A DNA stretch of 64,000 nt from an uncultured Acetatifactor sp. (GCA_910586775.1 CAJUJN010000001.1:124001-188000), one strand, 5' to 3'. Numbered from the stretch's first letter, positions 1 through 8,984 are shown. Translations and numbers: made by a program. The notes: generated by a model not told the origin, from the letters alone.

Positions 1-854
1 AGACCCAACATCAGCATGATCATCCCTCCGAAAAATACCAGCGCCGACATCAGTGAACTGAAGCCCAGGGGCACATCAGGTTTGATCAGGCGCTTGATAA
101 CGGTATAAATACCGTACAGAAAACCCGCGCCCGCACTTACAGAACCCAGAGCCGTGGCAATCCTCAGAGGCTTCACCGAAAACGCTGTGAAGCCGTTAAA
201 CCACAGTCCCACCAGCTTCTTGAGAGTATAGCCCGAGACGCCCACCTCCCGTTCTCTGTGATTCACGGACACATTTGCAATGTGCTTCGTGGCACGCAAA
301 ACCAGCCCGATGACATAGGGATAAGAATTCTCATAGCGCACCATATCCTCCACCACAAAACGCTTCACCGCAAAATAGCTGGAAATATACAGTTCCGCCG
401 GTTTCTCCAGCATGATGCGCGTCATGTGCTCATTCACACTGCTGCCCAGGTTGCGGAATTTTGAGTGCTGCTTGTGATCATACCTGGCGTACACGGCATC
501 GTAGCCCTCCTCCAGACAGGCAAGCAATTTACCCACCTCATTGGCCGGAGTCTGCCCGTCGTCGTCCAGACACACCACATAATCCCCGTCAGAATACCGC
601 AATCCCGCCATCAGCGCCGAATGCTGTCCGAAATTTCTGGCAAAGTCAATTCCTATAATATTCTCGTTTTCGCGGCACAGCTTCCGTATCACCTCGAAAG
701 TCTGATCGGGGGAGCAGTCATTAATCAGCAGAATATCGTACCGATACTGCTCCATCTCCTTCATAGTACCCGCTATCTCCTCCACAACCCCCGGAAGTGT
801 GCGCTCCGACCGATAGCAGGGAATTACAAAACTGATCTTCTTCCTTTGTTCCAT
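1..854 (-). CDS. Family 2 glycosyltransferase, GtrB/DPM1-like (3' end outside window)
   Basis: Translating the minus strand from ATG 854 gives an open frame that runs off the left edge (about 284 residues seen). It begins with a GT-A fold core: SFVIPCYRSERTLPGVVEE at the N-terminus, then LLINDCSPDQTF and the metal-binding region VCLDDDGQTP. This is the pattern of enzymes that move a sugar from a nucleotide donor to polyprenyl phosphate or a glycan. The C-terminal part turns hydrophobic (at least one membrane segment visible near the window edge), as in GtrB/ArnC-type proteins. It starts 6 bases after the stop of the GNAT gene upstream, so it is probably the next gene of the polysaccharide operon. 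The substrate cannot be told. Confidence 0.85.
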   Translation of the reverse strand, partial: MEQRKKISFVIPCYRSERTLPGVVEEIAGTMKEMEQYRYDILLINDCSPDQTFEVIRKLCRENENIIGIDFARNFGQHSALMAGLRYSDGDYVVCLDDDGQTPANEVGKLLACLEEGYDAVYARYDHKQHSKFRNLGSSVNEHMTRIMLEKPAELYISSYFAVKRFVVEDMVRYENSYPYVIGLVLRATKHIANVSVNHREREVGVSGYTLKKLVGLWFNGFTAFSVKPLRIATALGSVSAGAGFLYGIYTVIKRLIKPDVPLGFSSLMSALVFFGGMIMLMLG

Positions 855-860
855 AGCCTC

Positions 861-1406
861 TCACTCTCCCGATTCTTTCCAGTCTGCCTGAAGGATTGCC
901 ATCCACACGATATCATAATACGTTCCGCCTATACGTACATCCTCTCTTAAGCATGCCTCTTTTTGAAATCCTGCCTTCTCATAACTGCGGATAGCCTGCC
1001 CATTGTCAGCAAGGGCCCGAAGATAAATCCTGTGCAGCCCCTCTTCCTCAAAGCAGTAGCGGAGCATCAGCTTAGCGGCAGCAGTGCCGATTCCTCTGCC
1101 CCTGGCAGCATCTTCCCCTATGAAAATGCCATACTCCGCCTTACTGTGCGTCCTGTCAATATCCCGGATATAGACACTTCCCAGCGGAGTCCCCTCCCCG
1201 GCCTCACATATCATCATCTGCACTGCCTTGCCGGTATCTATCATCGTCCTAATCCAGTTCTCATGCCCTTCCCTTGTAAAAGGCGCCTGATAGATAAAAT
1301 TCTTCCGCACGCTGTCGCTGTTACGCCATTTAATGATCAGGTCCGTATCTTCAGGGGACATCAGACGCAGACAGATACCTGTCTTATCATCCATATATTG
1401 CTTCAT
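861..1406 (-). CDS. GNAT acetyltransferase, candidate PseH-type amino-sugar N-acetyltransferase
   Basis: A RimJ/RimL-like GNAT of 181 residues. ICLRLMSPEDTDLIIKWRN at the N-terminus and the acetyl-CoA loop around ARGRGIGTAAAKLML (Q/RxxGxG/A motif) are clear, followed by the usual RIYLRALADNGQAIRSYEK helix. I choose ATG 1406 because AGAGG lies 7 bases before it; an in-frame ATG at 1436 would add 10 residues with a poorer site. PseH uses acetyl-CoA to acetylate the 4-amino group of the PseC product, and both PseB and PseC are encoded upstream in the same locus, so PseH is a reasonable guess. It rests on context: GNAT folds with this look also acetylate proteins and other amino sugars. Confidence 0.7.
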   Translation of the reverse strand: MKQYMDDKTGICLRLMSPEDTDLIIKWRNSDSVRKNFIYQAPFTREGHENWIRTMIDTGKAVQMMICEAGEGTPLGSVYIRDIDRTHSKAEYGIFIGEDAARGRGIGTAAAKLMLRYCFEEEGLHRIYLRALADNGQAIRSYEKAGFQKEACLREDVRIGGTYYDIVWMAILQADWKESGE

Positions 1407-1486
1407 TCTTATACCTCTGCCCGCTTCGACAGGCATCCAATCCTTGGTTCTCTTATCTGTCTATCTCTTTTCACACATTTCTTCCG

Positions 1487-1526
1487 TACAGTTCCGCCGA
1501 TTTCTCCAACATAATGCGCGTCATGT
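1487..1526 (-). pseudogene. 40-bp remnant of a second GT2 gene
   Basis: This stretch matches positions 388-427 inside the first glycosyltransferase gene at 37 of 40 bases, and in the same strand and frame it still reads MTRIMLEKSAELY (gene copy: MTRIMLEKPAELY). The flanks do not match. It lies between the GNAT gene and the next GT2 gene, so it is best read as the scar of a duplicated or exchanged glycosyltransferase gene. Confidence 0.6.
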
Positions 1527-1575
1527 CAAACTGCCCTGCACTTCCCTCCAGACCGGTCTGCGTAAAGCCAAAAAG

Positions 1576-2547
1576 CTATACGTTATCCTCCAGACAATTT
1601 TGCCCGGCCGCAGCAGCTTTCTCCCGCTTCTCCGCATTGGCTTCCGTCAGACGATATTCGAAATCCCGCTTATCTTTTGCCGTCAGAACCTCCAGTACCA
1701 TTCCAGCGAAAAAAGACTGAATCCCCGCCAGCACCATAAAGCCGCACACAATCAATGTAGGAAAACGCGGCACCAGCCCCGTCCTCAGATACTCGCTTAA
1801 AATGGGAACCATAAACACCAACGCCAACACCACCAACAGCAAACAGAACGCGCCGAAAAACTGAAGCGGCCTGTAGTTCCTGTACAGCTGCAGCATCTTG
1901 CCGATCACACGCATGCCGTCACTGTAGGTATTCAGCTTGGATACGCTGCCCTCCGGCCTGTCCCGGTACTCCACCACCACGTTTTCTACCTGCATGTTGT
2001 AATTCACCGCATGGATGGTCATCTCCGTCTCTATCTCAAATCCCTTGGAGAACACGGGGAAAGTCTTCACAAATTCATAGCTGAACGCCCTGTATCCCGT
2101 CATGATATCCTTGATATTCGAGCGGAACAGCCAATTGATGCCCACTCGCATGAGGCTGTTGCCGAAATTATGAAAAGGACGCTTATTTTCCGAAAAGTAC
2201 GTGGAGGAAAGGCGATCGCCCACAACCATGTCTGCATTGTGTTCCAGCACCAGAGCCGCCATCTCTCCCGCACAGTCCAGAGGATAGGTATCATCGCCAT
2301 CTATCATCAGATAACATTCCGCCTCGATTTCCCGAAACATGCGGCGTATCACATTCCCCTTGCCCTGCTTGTATTCATGACGGACAATGGCCCCCTGTTC
2401 CCGGGCAAGTTCTGCCGTACTGTCAGTGGAATTGTTATCATATACATAGACTCTGGCTTCCGGCAGAGTGTCCTTTACCTGCCGCACCACCCTGGCGATG
2501 GTCTGTGCTTCATTATAACAGGGAATCAATACTGCTATTTTATCCAT
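1576..2547 (-). CDS. Family 2 glycosyltransferase with two C-terminal membrane segments
   Basis: 323 residues. The N-terminus MDKIAVLIPCYNEAQTIARV, the VYVYDNNSTDSTAELA segment and the metal site YLMIDGDDTYPLD show a GT-A polyprenyl-phosphate-type glycosyltransferase; DIMTGYRAFSYEFVK is typical of the DPM1/GtrB group. Two hydrophobic helices follow (about residues 230-255 and 262-285), then a charged tail. It probably loads a hexose on a lipid carrier or decorates the glycan at the membrane. The gene sits in the operon after pseC (115 bp gap). The gap holds an imperfect dyad near 2590-2622 with a GC-rich loop. Confidence 0.85.
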   Translation of the reverse strand: MDKIAVLIPCYNEAQTIARVVRQVKDTLPEARVYVYDNNSTDSTAELAREQGAIVRHEYKQGKGNVIRRMFREIEAECYLMIDGDDTYPLDCAGEMAALVLEHNADMVVGDRLSSTYFSENKRPFHNFGNSLMRVGINWLFRSNIKDIMTGYRAFSYEFVKTFPVFSKGFEIETEMTIHAVNYNMQVENVVVEYRDRPEGSVSKLNTYSDGMRVIGKMLQLYRNYRPLQFFGAFCLLLVVLALVFMVPILSEYLRTGLVPRFPTLIVCGFMVLAGIQSFFAGMVLEVLTAKDKRDFEYRLTEANAEKREKAAAAGQNCLEDNV

Positions 2548-2662
2548 CTATCCGTTGTCCTTTCCAAAATTCGCCGCATAAAGGCAAAAGTTACTGCAAT
2601 GCACGCTTTCGCTTCGCGGCGCTGCAGTCCGCGCCTGCCCGAAAACCGCTGTCTGTCAGACA

Positions 2663-3877
2663 TCAAAGCGCATCCCTTACAGCCTGACTCCGATAATAAG
2701 CTACAATCTTCCTCACCGCATGAATAACATCTTCCACATCCGCATCCGTCATATCATAATACAGCGGAAGAGACATAGCCTCCCGGTAATATGCCTCCGC
2801 ATTGGGACACAGCCCTTTCTCATATCCCAGCTTTTCATAATAAGAATGCCGGTATACCGGCAGATAATGTACCTGCGAACGAATATTCTCCGCCCAAAGC
2901 GCATCGAAAAATTCTCTTCTGTCACAGCTAAGCATATCCGGATTCAGGCGCAGGATATACAGATGCCTCACGGTATCCGATTCCGGAATCTCCCTCTGCA
3001 CCTTCAGTTCCGGCATACCGGAAAAGGCTCTGTTATATTTTTCCACAATTTCCTTCCTGCGCCGCGCAAAACTGGGAAGCTTCTTCAGCTGGCTCAGCAG
3101 CAGCGCAGCCTGAATATCCGTCATTCGATAATTAAATCCCAGCTCCACCTGCTCATTGTACCAGCGTGCATCCGTAGGATGCACCATCTCCTCCCGGTTA
3201 CGGGTAATCCCATGGGTACGCAGCCGCAGCAGCCGATGATATTTTTCGATGTCGTTGGTAGTAATGGCTCCGCCTTCCCCTGCGGTGACCGTCTTCACCG
3301 GATGAAAGCTGAAGCATGTCATGTCGGCCATGCTTCCCACCGGCCGCCCCTGATACCTGGTGCCGATGGCATGTGCCGCATCCTCTATCAACACCAGCCC
3401 GTGCTCCGTGCAGATGTCCCTGACAGCATCCTGCTCAATGGACTGTCCCGTGAAATCCACCGCCACAATCCCCTTTGTACGGGATGTAATCAGCTTTTCA
3501 ACAGACCTGGGGTCAATGTTATAAGTCTCTGGATTGATATCAGCAAAAACCGGCTTTGCGCCGCAATACAGAATACAGTTTGCCGAGGCCGCAAATGTAA
3601 TCGGACTGACGATGACTTCGTCTCCCTCCTGAAACCCCGCCGTCATAGCGGCCAAATGGAGCGCCGCCGTCCCGTTGCTCACCGCCACCGCGTATTCTGC
3701 CCCCGTCACCTCACAGAGTTTTCTCTCCAGTTCGGCAATCCTGGGGCCGCAGGTCAGCTCCGGGCTGAGCATCGCCTCCGTCACTGCCGCGATATCATCC
3801 TTATCAATATATTGTTTTCCATAGCTGATGGGCGTTGTCCTCACCGGAACGCCGCCGAATATTGCCAGTTGTTCCAT
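2663..3877 (-). CDS. pseC: UDP-4-amino-4,6-dideoxy-N-acetyl-beta-L-altrosamine transaminase (PseC)
   Basis: A 404-residue DegT/DnrJ/EryC1/StrS PLP aminotransferase. The opening MEQLAIFGGVPVRTTPISYG, the EYAVAVSNGTAALHLA phosphate-binding stretch, LIEDAAHAIG with the cofactor-pairing Asp, and CFSFHPVKTVTAGEGG with the Schiff-base Lys are all intact. PseC turns the 4-keto sugar made by PseB into a 4-amino sugar on the way to pseudaminic acid. A clear PseB is encoded 4 kb upstream in the same direction, which supports PseC over other sugar aminotransferases. AGGAGG sits 8 bases before ATG 3877. PseF, PseG and PseI are not in the window; they may lie to the left. Confidence 0.88.
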   Translation of the reverse strand: MEQLAIFGGVPVRTTPISYGKQYIDKDDIAAVTEAMLSPELTCGPRIAELERKLCEVTGAEYAVAVSNGTAALHLAAMTAGFQEGDEVIVSPITFAASANCILYCGAKPVFADINPETYNIDPRSVEKLITSRTKGIVAVDFTGQSIEQDAVRDICTEHGLVLIEDAAHAIGTRYQGRPVGSMADMTCFSFHPVKTVTAGEGGAITTNDIEKYHRLLRLRTHGITRNREEMVHPTDARWYNEQVELGFNYRMTDIQAALLLSQLKKLPSFARRRKEIVEKYNRAFSGMPELKVQREIPESDTVRHLYILRLNPDMLSCDRREFFDALWAENIRSQVHYLPVYRHSYYEKLGYEKGLCPNAEAYYREAMSLPLYYDMTDADVEDVIHAVRKIVAYYRSQAVRDAL

Positions 3878-3947
3878 CTTTCTTCCCTCCTAACCCGGCC
3901 AGGCCGGAACCAAAATCAAACCATTCCCCCTGATGCAAGATGCTTTT

Positions 3948-4049
3948 CATACTCGTGAGCGCATTCATTTTCCGCTTTCTGCCCTGGCTTTCCCGAAGCG
4001 CTCACTCGTTATGCATTTACGTCGGCAAATGGTATTGGGTGCAAGCATA
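3948..4049 (+). repeat. Interspersed structured repeat, copy A1
   Basis: About 102 bp between pseC and manC. It starts CATACTC and holds an 8-bp stem GTGAGCGC (3955-3962) / GCGCTCAC (3998-4005). The conserved right part follows: TCGTTATGCATTTA and GGCAAATG (4024-4031). It is the same layout as the copy at 24326. Confidence 0.8.
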
Positions 4050-4090
4050 TATTCAGGACAGGAAATACTTACCGGCTGTCAGCTCTTTAT

Positions 4091-5401
4091 TTACAGCGGG
4101 TATTTATGTTTATCTTCCACGGTAATGTTCTCACCCAACTGGACTTCAATGATCTTCAGTTCCGTTTCCGCGGACACCGTGTGCCTGCAGCCTGCCGGCA
4201 TGGAAATAACATCCCCGGGAGCCACTTCCCGCTCAATACCGTCGATAACGGCCCTTCCCCGACCGCTCATAACCGTCCAGACCTCGTCCCGATGGTCATG
4301 GCTGTGGTAATACAGCCCGTGCCCCGGCAGAAGCACGATTTTGATGGTCAGGCTGTCCTCCTGTACATCCAGCACCGTAAAGCTTCCCCAGGACTTCTCC
4401 GCATACATGACCTGCTGCTCCATCTGCTCTACAAAAGGTTTGATATAGCTGCTCTGCTCCTTATCCGAGACCAGGATGCCGTCACTGCTGGCGGCAACCA
4501 CCATATTCCGGCAGCCCATGCAGAGGATGGGAATGTTCAGCTCATTCACCACGTTGGTATTCTCACAGGCCTCATTCAGGATAGCCCGCCCCAGAACCGG
4601 CTCCTCCATGGCTTCGGTAAAAGTATTCCAGGTTCCCAGGTCTTTCCAGCCGCCGTTGTAACGAAGTACCTGAATCCGCTTTTCCCGCTCTGCCACCGCA
4701 TAGTCGAAACTGATTTTCTCCAACTCCTCATAGCGGGCAGACAAATCCTGATAATCCGTAAAAGGAATCACCTCATGGGCTCTCCGCAGCAGATAGCCCA
4801 GACGAAACGCAAAGACGCCTCCGTTCCAGAGCGCTCCCTTTGCGATATACTTTTCCGCGGCAGCCACATCCGGTTTCTCTTTAAAAGTATCCACCCGGCT
4901 CACCCTGTCTCCGGATACCGGGATAATGTAACCGTATTTCTCACTGGGATAAGTGGGCTCAATTCCCAGCAACGAGAGGTTTGCGTTGCCGGTTTCCGCC
5001 ATCCGGCTCAATTCCTTCAGCGCCTCAAAATAACTGTCCTCCACATAAGGGTCTACCGGGCAGACTACTACAGCCTCATCTTCCTTTACTCCCTGCTCGT
5101 CATGCAGACAGACGGCAGCAAGACAGATTGCCGGAAATGTGTCGCGTCGGCAGGGTTCCACGCAGATATTCACCCTGTCACCCAGCTGGTTTTTGATGGA
5201 ACTCACCTGCTTTTTGCTGGTGGCGATGGTGACGCCTACCTCCCCATCCACTGAGATAATCTGCCTGTATACCCGGGCCAGCATGGACTCCAGCTCACCG
5301 TCTTCATTCCGAAAAATTCTGATAAACTGTTTGGAGCGGACACCGTTAGACAAAGGCCAGAGCCGCTGCCCGCTTCCGCCGGACAGTAATATGATATTCA
5401 A
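4091..5401 (-). CDS. manC: Mannose-1-phosphate guanylyltransferase / mannose-6-phosphate isomerase-type bifunctional protein
   Basis: 436 residues. The N-terminal nucleotidyltransferase has NIILLSGGSGQRLWPLSNG with the GGSGxRLWP signature and a SKQF variant of the usual PKQF. A substrate loop EKPD and WNGGVFAFR follow. The last ~110 residues form a cupin (YYHSHDHRDEVWTVMSGRG) typical of the isomerase or stabilising domain of ManC/CpsB. It makes GDP-mannose, the substrate of Gmd encoded upstream. I prefer the TTG at 5401: it overlaps the glf stop as TTGA, giving translational coupling, and the protein then begins directly at the nucleotide-binding strand. An ATG at 5428 is possible but would overlap glf by 31 bases. 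Confidence 0.9.
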   Translation of the reverse strand: MNIILLSGGSGQRLWPLSNGVRSKQFIRIFRNEDGELESMLARVYRQIISVDGEVGVTIATSKKQVSSIKNQLGDRVNICVEPCRRDTFPAICLAAVCLHDEQGVKEDEAVVVCPVDPYVEDSYFEALKELSRMAETGNANLSLLGIEPTYPSEKYGYIIPVSGDRVSRVDTFKEKPDVAAAEKYIAKGALWNGGVFAFRLGYLLRRAHEVIPFTDYQDLSARYEELEKISFDYAVAEREKRIQVLRYNGGWKDLGTWNTFTEAMEEPVLGRAILNEACENTNVVNELNIPILCMGCRNMVVAASSDGILVSDKEQSSYIKPFVEQMEQQVMYAEKSWGSFTVLDVQEDSLTIKIVLLPGHGLYYHSHDHRDEVWTVMSGRGRAVIDGIEREVAPGDVISMPAGCRHTVSAETELKIIEVQLGENITVEDKHKYPL

Positions 5402-6507
5402 ATTTTCGCCCCCAATTCTCTCTCGCACAGTTCCAACGCGGAAGCAATCACCTTATCCATATCATAATACCGATAGCTTCCAAGCCTTCCGCCGAAGATA
5501 ACCCGGCTCTCACTATCCGCCTTTGCCTTATATTCCGCATAAAGCGAATCATTCTTCTCATTATTCACAGGATAGTAAGGCTCATCCCCCTTCTTCCATT
5601 CGCTGGAATACTCCCGTGAAATAATGGTGGTGGGCTGTTTTCCGAATTCAAAGTGCTTGTGCTCAATAATCCTGGTGTAGGGAACTTCCCGCTCCGTATA
5701 GTTTACCACGGCATTGCCCTGATAATTCTCCTGTTCCAGTTCTTCCGTCTCAAACCGGACGGAACGGTACTCCAGCACGCCCAGACAATAATCATAAAAC
5801 TGGTCTATCATACCCGTATAAACCACTCTGTCCGCCAGGCTGTCCAGTTCGGCCCGATGTGCCAGATAGTCCGTGTTCAGGCGGACCTCCGTGCCCTCCA
5901 GCAGCTTCTCTACAATCCGCGTATAGCCGCCTGTGGGAATCCCCTGATATCTGTCATTGAAATAGTTGTTGTCATAGGTAAAGCGCAGGGGCAGCCGCTT
6001 GATGATAAAGGAGGGCAGTTCCCTGCAGTCCCGTCCCCACTGTTTCTCCGTATATCCTTTTATTAATTTTTCGTATACATCGCGCCCCACCAGGGAGAGA
6101 GCCTGCTCCTCCAGGTTCTGAGGCTCGGTGATATGCAGGTCCGCAATCTGGCCCGCAATGACTTCCTGCGCTTCCTTTGGCGTGACGATTCCCCACATTT
6201 TGCTGAAGGTATTCATATTAAAAGGAAGATTGTACAATTCATCCTTATAGCGTGCTATCGGAGAATTGATGTATTGATTGAATTCCGCAAACCGGTTTAC
6301 ATATTCCCATACTTTTTTATCCGAGGTATGAAAAATATGGGCGCCGTATCTGTGCACCTGAATTCCGTGGACTTCCTCCGTATAGATATTCCCGGCGATA
6401 TGGCCTCTTTTCTCCACCACCAAACATGTCTTTCCCTTTTTCTTTGCCTCATGGGCAAACACCGCGCCGAACAGCCCGGAGCCTGCAATCAGATAATCAT
6501 ATTTCAT
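5398..6507 (-). CDS. glf: UDP-galactopyranose mutase
   Basis: 369 residues, the usual length. FAD-binding MKYDYLIAGSGLFGAVFAHE at the N-terminus, then HIAGNIYTEEVHGIQVHRYG with the family glycine-rich and His/Tyr residues, GAHIFHTSDKKVWEYVNRF, and the C-terminal RVIFGGRLGSYRYYDMDKV. The flavoenzyme interconverts UDP-galactopyranose and UDP-galactofuranose, so the polymer built here probably contains galactofuranose. GGAG lies 6 bases before ATG 6507. The stop overlaps the TTG start of manC by four bases. Confidence 0.96.
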   Translation of the reverse strand: MKYDYLIAGSGLFGAVFAHEAKKKGKTCLVVEKRGHIAGNIYTEEVHGIQVHRYGAHIFHTSDKKVWEYVNRFAEFNQYINSPIARYKDELYNLPFNMNTFSKMWGIVTPKEAQEVIAGQIADLHITEPQNLEEQALSLVGRDVYEKLIKGYTEKQWGRDCRELPSFIIKRLPLRFTYDNNYFNDRYQGIPTGGYTRIVEKLLEGTEVRLNTDYLAHRAELDSLADRVVYTGMIDQFYDYCLGVLEYRSVRFETEELEQENYQGNAVVNYTEREVPYTRIIEHKHFEFGKQPTTIISREYSSEWKKGDEPYYPVNNEKNDSLYAEYKAKADSESRVIFGGRLGSYRYYDMDKVIASALELCERELGAKI

Positions 6508-6647
6508 TTCCGTCTCCTCACCTTGACTCGTGTATCATCCCCGCAGCTTACTACTGCACTCACAAAACAGTGCTCCCGATTCTGTCCTGCCCTGTTTCCC
6601 GAATGCCTGCAGCAGGTCTTCCTGTCACCGGAAAATCCACCTGCCGT

Positions 6648-7706
6648 TTACGCTTCGTTCAGAACCCGCTTCACCCGGGCTTCTTTTGCAGCCAGGGAAC
6701 GGTCATGCTCCGCCATAATGCGCACCAGTTCTTCATAGCTTGTCTTCTGGGGATTCCAACCCAGAACCTCCCTCGCCTTTGCAGGGTCTCCCAGAAGGTT
6801 GTCCACATCCGTGGGACGAATCCAGTCCGGGTTAACCCGAATCAGCAGTTTTCCTGTCTCCCGGTCGTACCCCTTCTCGTCAATGCCTGTCCCTTCCCAG
6901 CGGACCTGCATCCCGTTGACGGCAAAAGCCCTCTCCGCAAAGTCTCTCACCGTATGCTGTATCCCCGTGGCAATCACGAAATCTTCCGGCTTATCGTGCT
7001 GCAGCATCATCCACATACATTCCACATAATCCTTCGCGTAACCCCAGTCCCGCAGAGAGTCCAGGTTTCCCAGTTCCAGGTACTCCTGTATCCCCTCTGC
7101 AATCCGCCCCGCGGCCAGGGTAATCTTGCGGGTGACGAAATTATCCCCCCGTCTCTCCGATTCATGGTTAAATAATATCCCATTAACCGCAAACATCCCA
7201 TAAGCTTCACGGTACTCTTTTATGATCCAGAAACCATACTGCTTAGCCACCGCATAAGGACTGTAAGGATGGAAAGGTGTCGTCTCACGCTGCGGAATCT
7301 CTTCCACTTTTCCGAATAATTCCGAAGTGGACGCCTGATAGATCCTGGTTTTGTCCGTAAGCCCCAGCATCCGCACCGCCTCCAGTATCCGCAATACGCC
7401 GATGGCATCCACATCCCCGGTATATTCCGGTACATCAAAGGATACCTGTACATGGGACTGGGCGGCAAGATTGTATATCTCATCGGGCTGCACCATGCCG
7501 ATGATATTCACCAGGGAAGAAGAATCCGAAAGGTCGCCGTCATGGAGAATAATTGCATTCCGGGCAATCAGATGGTCTATCCTCTTTGTGTTGGGCAGGG
7601 AAGCTCTCCTTACTACCCCATGCACTTCATATCCCTTTTCCAGCAGAAATTCCGCCAGGTAAGAACCGTCCTGTCCTGTGATGCCTGTGATCAATGCTTT
7701 CTTCAT
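6648..7706 (-). CDS. gmd: GDP-mannose 4,6-dehydratase
   Basis: 352 residues. An extended SDR: GITGQDGSYLAEFLLEKGYE is the NAD(P)-binding signature of Gmd, VHGVVRRASLPNT and the catalytic YAVAKQYGFW (Tyr-x3-Lys) follow, and RRGDNFVTRKIT is also diagnostic. It converts GDP-mannose to GDP-4-keto-6-deoxy-mannose, the precursor of fucose, rhamnose or perosamine sugars; the enzyme for the next step is not in the window. ATG 7706 follows GGGGAGG by 7 bases, and a good promoter ends just upstream, so the in-frame ATG at 7745 (inside the -10) is not the start. Confidence 0.95.
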   Translation of the reverse strand: MKKALITGITGQDGSYLAEFLLEKGYEVHGVVRRASLPNTKRIDHLIARNAIILHDGDLSDSSSLVNIIGMVQPDEIYNLAAQSHVQVSFDVPEYTGDVDAIGVLRILEAVRMLGLTDKTRIYQASTSELFGKVEEIPQRETTPFHPYSPYAVAKQYGFWIIKEYREAYGMFAVNGILFNHESERRGDNFVTRKITLAAGRIAEGIQEYLELGNLDSLRDWGYAKDYVECMWMMLQHDKPEDFVIATGIQHTVRDFAERAFAVNGMQVRWEGTGIDEKGYDRETGKLLIRVNPDWIRPTDVDNLLGDPAKAREVLGWNPQKTSYEELVRIMAEHDRSLAAKEARVKRVLNEA

Positions 7707-7743
7707 ATGATATCCTCCCCGGGAAATACTTAAAACTTTTTTC

Positions 7744-7772
7744 ATTATAGCAGATTCCCCTTATAATTCCAA
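7744..7772 (-). promoter_or_regulatory. Sigma-A promoter of gmd
   Basis: On the minus strand TTGGAA (7772-7767), 17 bases, TATAAT (7749-7744). The leader would be about 30 nt to the gmd start. It implies gmd-glf-manC-pseC and the genes after them form their own transcription unit. Confidence 0.75.
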
Positions 7773-7833
7773 TCATAAAATGGCGATTCCTTCATTTTGA
7801 TTTATCGGAAAATGAAATAAGGGGCATGAAATA

Positions 7834-7859
7834 AGCGGTCCGGCAACGCCAGAGCCGCT
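7834..7859 (-). terminator. Possible terminator after pseB
   Basis: Minus-strand hairpin AGCGG...CCGCT with an inner GGC/GCC pairing, followed by TATTTC. It lies about 95 bases after the pseB stop and before the gmd promoter. The U-tract is weak. Confidence 0.4.
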
Positions 7860-7954
7860 ATCTCAATTCCCCTTTTATGTTATGCATTATAGTGCATTCA
7901 TGCTCCTGTGTAAAGTAATTTCCATCGACAATTATCGACAATATCCTGTCCGCT

Positions 7955-8947
7955 TTATTCGTAATGAACCGTTCCCAGCAGCCGGCGGATATCTTCCACA
8001 CTGAGCCATTCCGTATTGTTGCCGGAACTGTAAGAGAATCCTTCCGGAACTTTTTTTCCGGTGGGGACTGCCCGGCGGCTTTCACTCCACACCATCTGCG
8101 GATATACGATAAAATGTTTATCATATTCATAGGTATTCGGGGAATCCTCCACGGTCACCATAATCTCATGCAGCTTCTCTCCCTCACGGATTCCCACTTC
8201 CGGCTTTTTGCACCCGGGAAGCATAGCCTCGGCCAGGTCCGTAATCTTGAAAGATGGTATCTTGGATATAAAGGTCTCACCGCCCTTTGCTTCCTCCAGC
8301 GCCTTTATGACCAGTTCCACACCCTGCTGCAGGCTGATCCAGAACCTGGTCATGCGGTAATCGGTAATGGGCAGTTCAGAACCGCCCTTCTGAATAATAT
8401 CGTGAAAAAAGGGAATGACTGAGCCTCTGCTGCCCGCCACATTGCCATAACGCACGATGGAAAAACTGATATCCTTGGTACCGGCATAGGCATTGGCCGC
8501 AATAAACAGCTTGTCCGACACCAGCTTGGTGCCCCCGTACAGGTTCACCGGGTTCACCGCCTTATCCGTGGACAGCGCCACCACCTTCTTCACGCCCATG
8601 TCCAGAGCCGCATCGATTACGTTCTGTGCGCCGTTGATATTGGTCTTGATGGCCTCCGCAGGATTGTACTCGCAGGCAGGCACCTGCTTTAATGCCGCTG
8701 CATGTATCACATAATCCACACCTTCAAAAGCTCTGCGGAGCCTCTCCTTATCACGCACATCTCCGATGAAGAAACGCAGCTTCTGCGATACTTCCCTGAA
8801 TTCATTCTGCATGTTAAACTGCTTGAATTCATCCCTGGAATAAATAATGATCTTCTTCGGCTCATAATGCTCCAGGACGTACCGTGTAAACGCCCTGCCG
8901 AAGCTTCCTGTTCCGCCTGTGATTAAGATTGATTTATTGTTCAGCAT
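7955..8947 (-). CDS. pseB: UDP-N-acetylglucosamine 4,6-dehydratase (inverting), PseB
   Basis: 330 residues of the short FlaA1/PseB type. NKSILITGGTGSFGRAFTRY holds the NADP motif GGTGSFG, IIIYSRDEFKQFNMQNEF is a family hallmark, and the catalytic region reads STDKAVNPVNLYGGTK. C-terminal KHFIVYPQMVW is also typical. It dehydrates and inverts UDP-GlcNAc, the first step toward pseudaminic acid. Together with PseC downstream this supports a pseudaminic-acid-type sugar for flagellin or capsule. AGAGG lies 5 bases before ATG 8947. Confidence 0.93.
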   Translation of the reverse strand: MLNNKSILITGGTGSFGRAFTRYVLEHYEPKKIIIYSRDEFKQFNMQNEFREVSQKLRFFIGDVRDKERLRRAFEGVDYVIHAAALKQVPACEYNPAEAIKTNINGAQNVIDAALDMGVKKVVALSTDKAVNPVNLYGGTKLVSDKLFIAANAYAGTKDISFSIVRYGNVAGSRGSVIPFFHDIIQKGGSELPITDYRMTRFWISLQQGVELVIKALEEAKGGETFISKIPSFKITDLAEAMLPGCKKPEVGIREGEKLHEIMVTVEDSPNTYEYDKHFIVYPQMVWSESRRAVPTGKKVPEGFSYSSGNNTEWLSVEDIRRLLGTVHYE

Positions 8948-8984
8948 ATTGTCCTCTTTTCCTTCCGATAATCAGTATCTGTTT

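Noticed and set aside
7924..7946. Two TTGTCGAT boxes resembling Spo0A sites
   Set aside because: They deviate from the TGTCGAA core and lie inside the end of the pseB transcript, about 180 bp from the nearest promoter.
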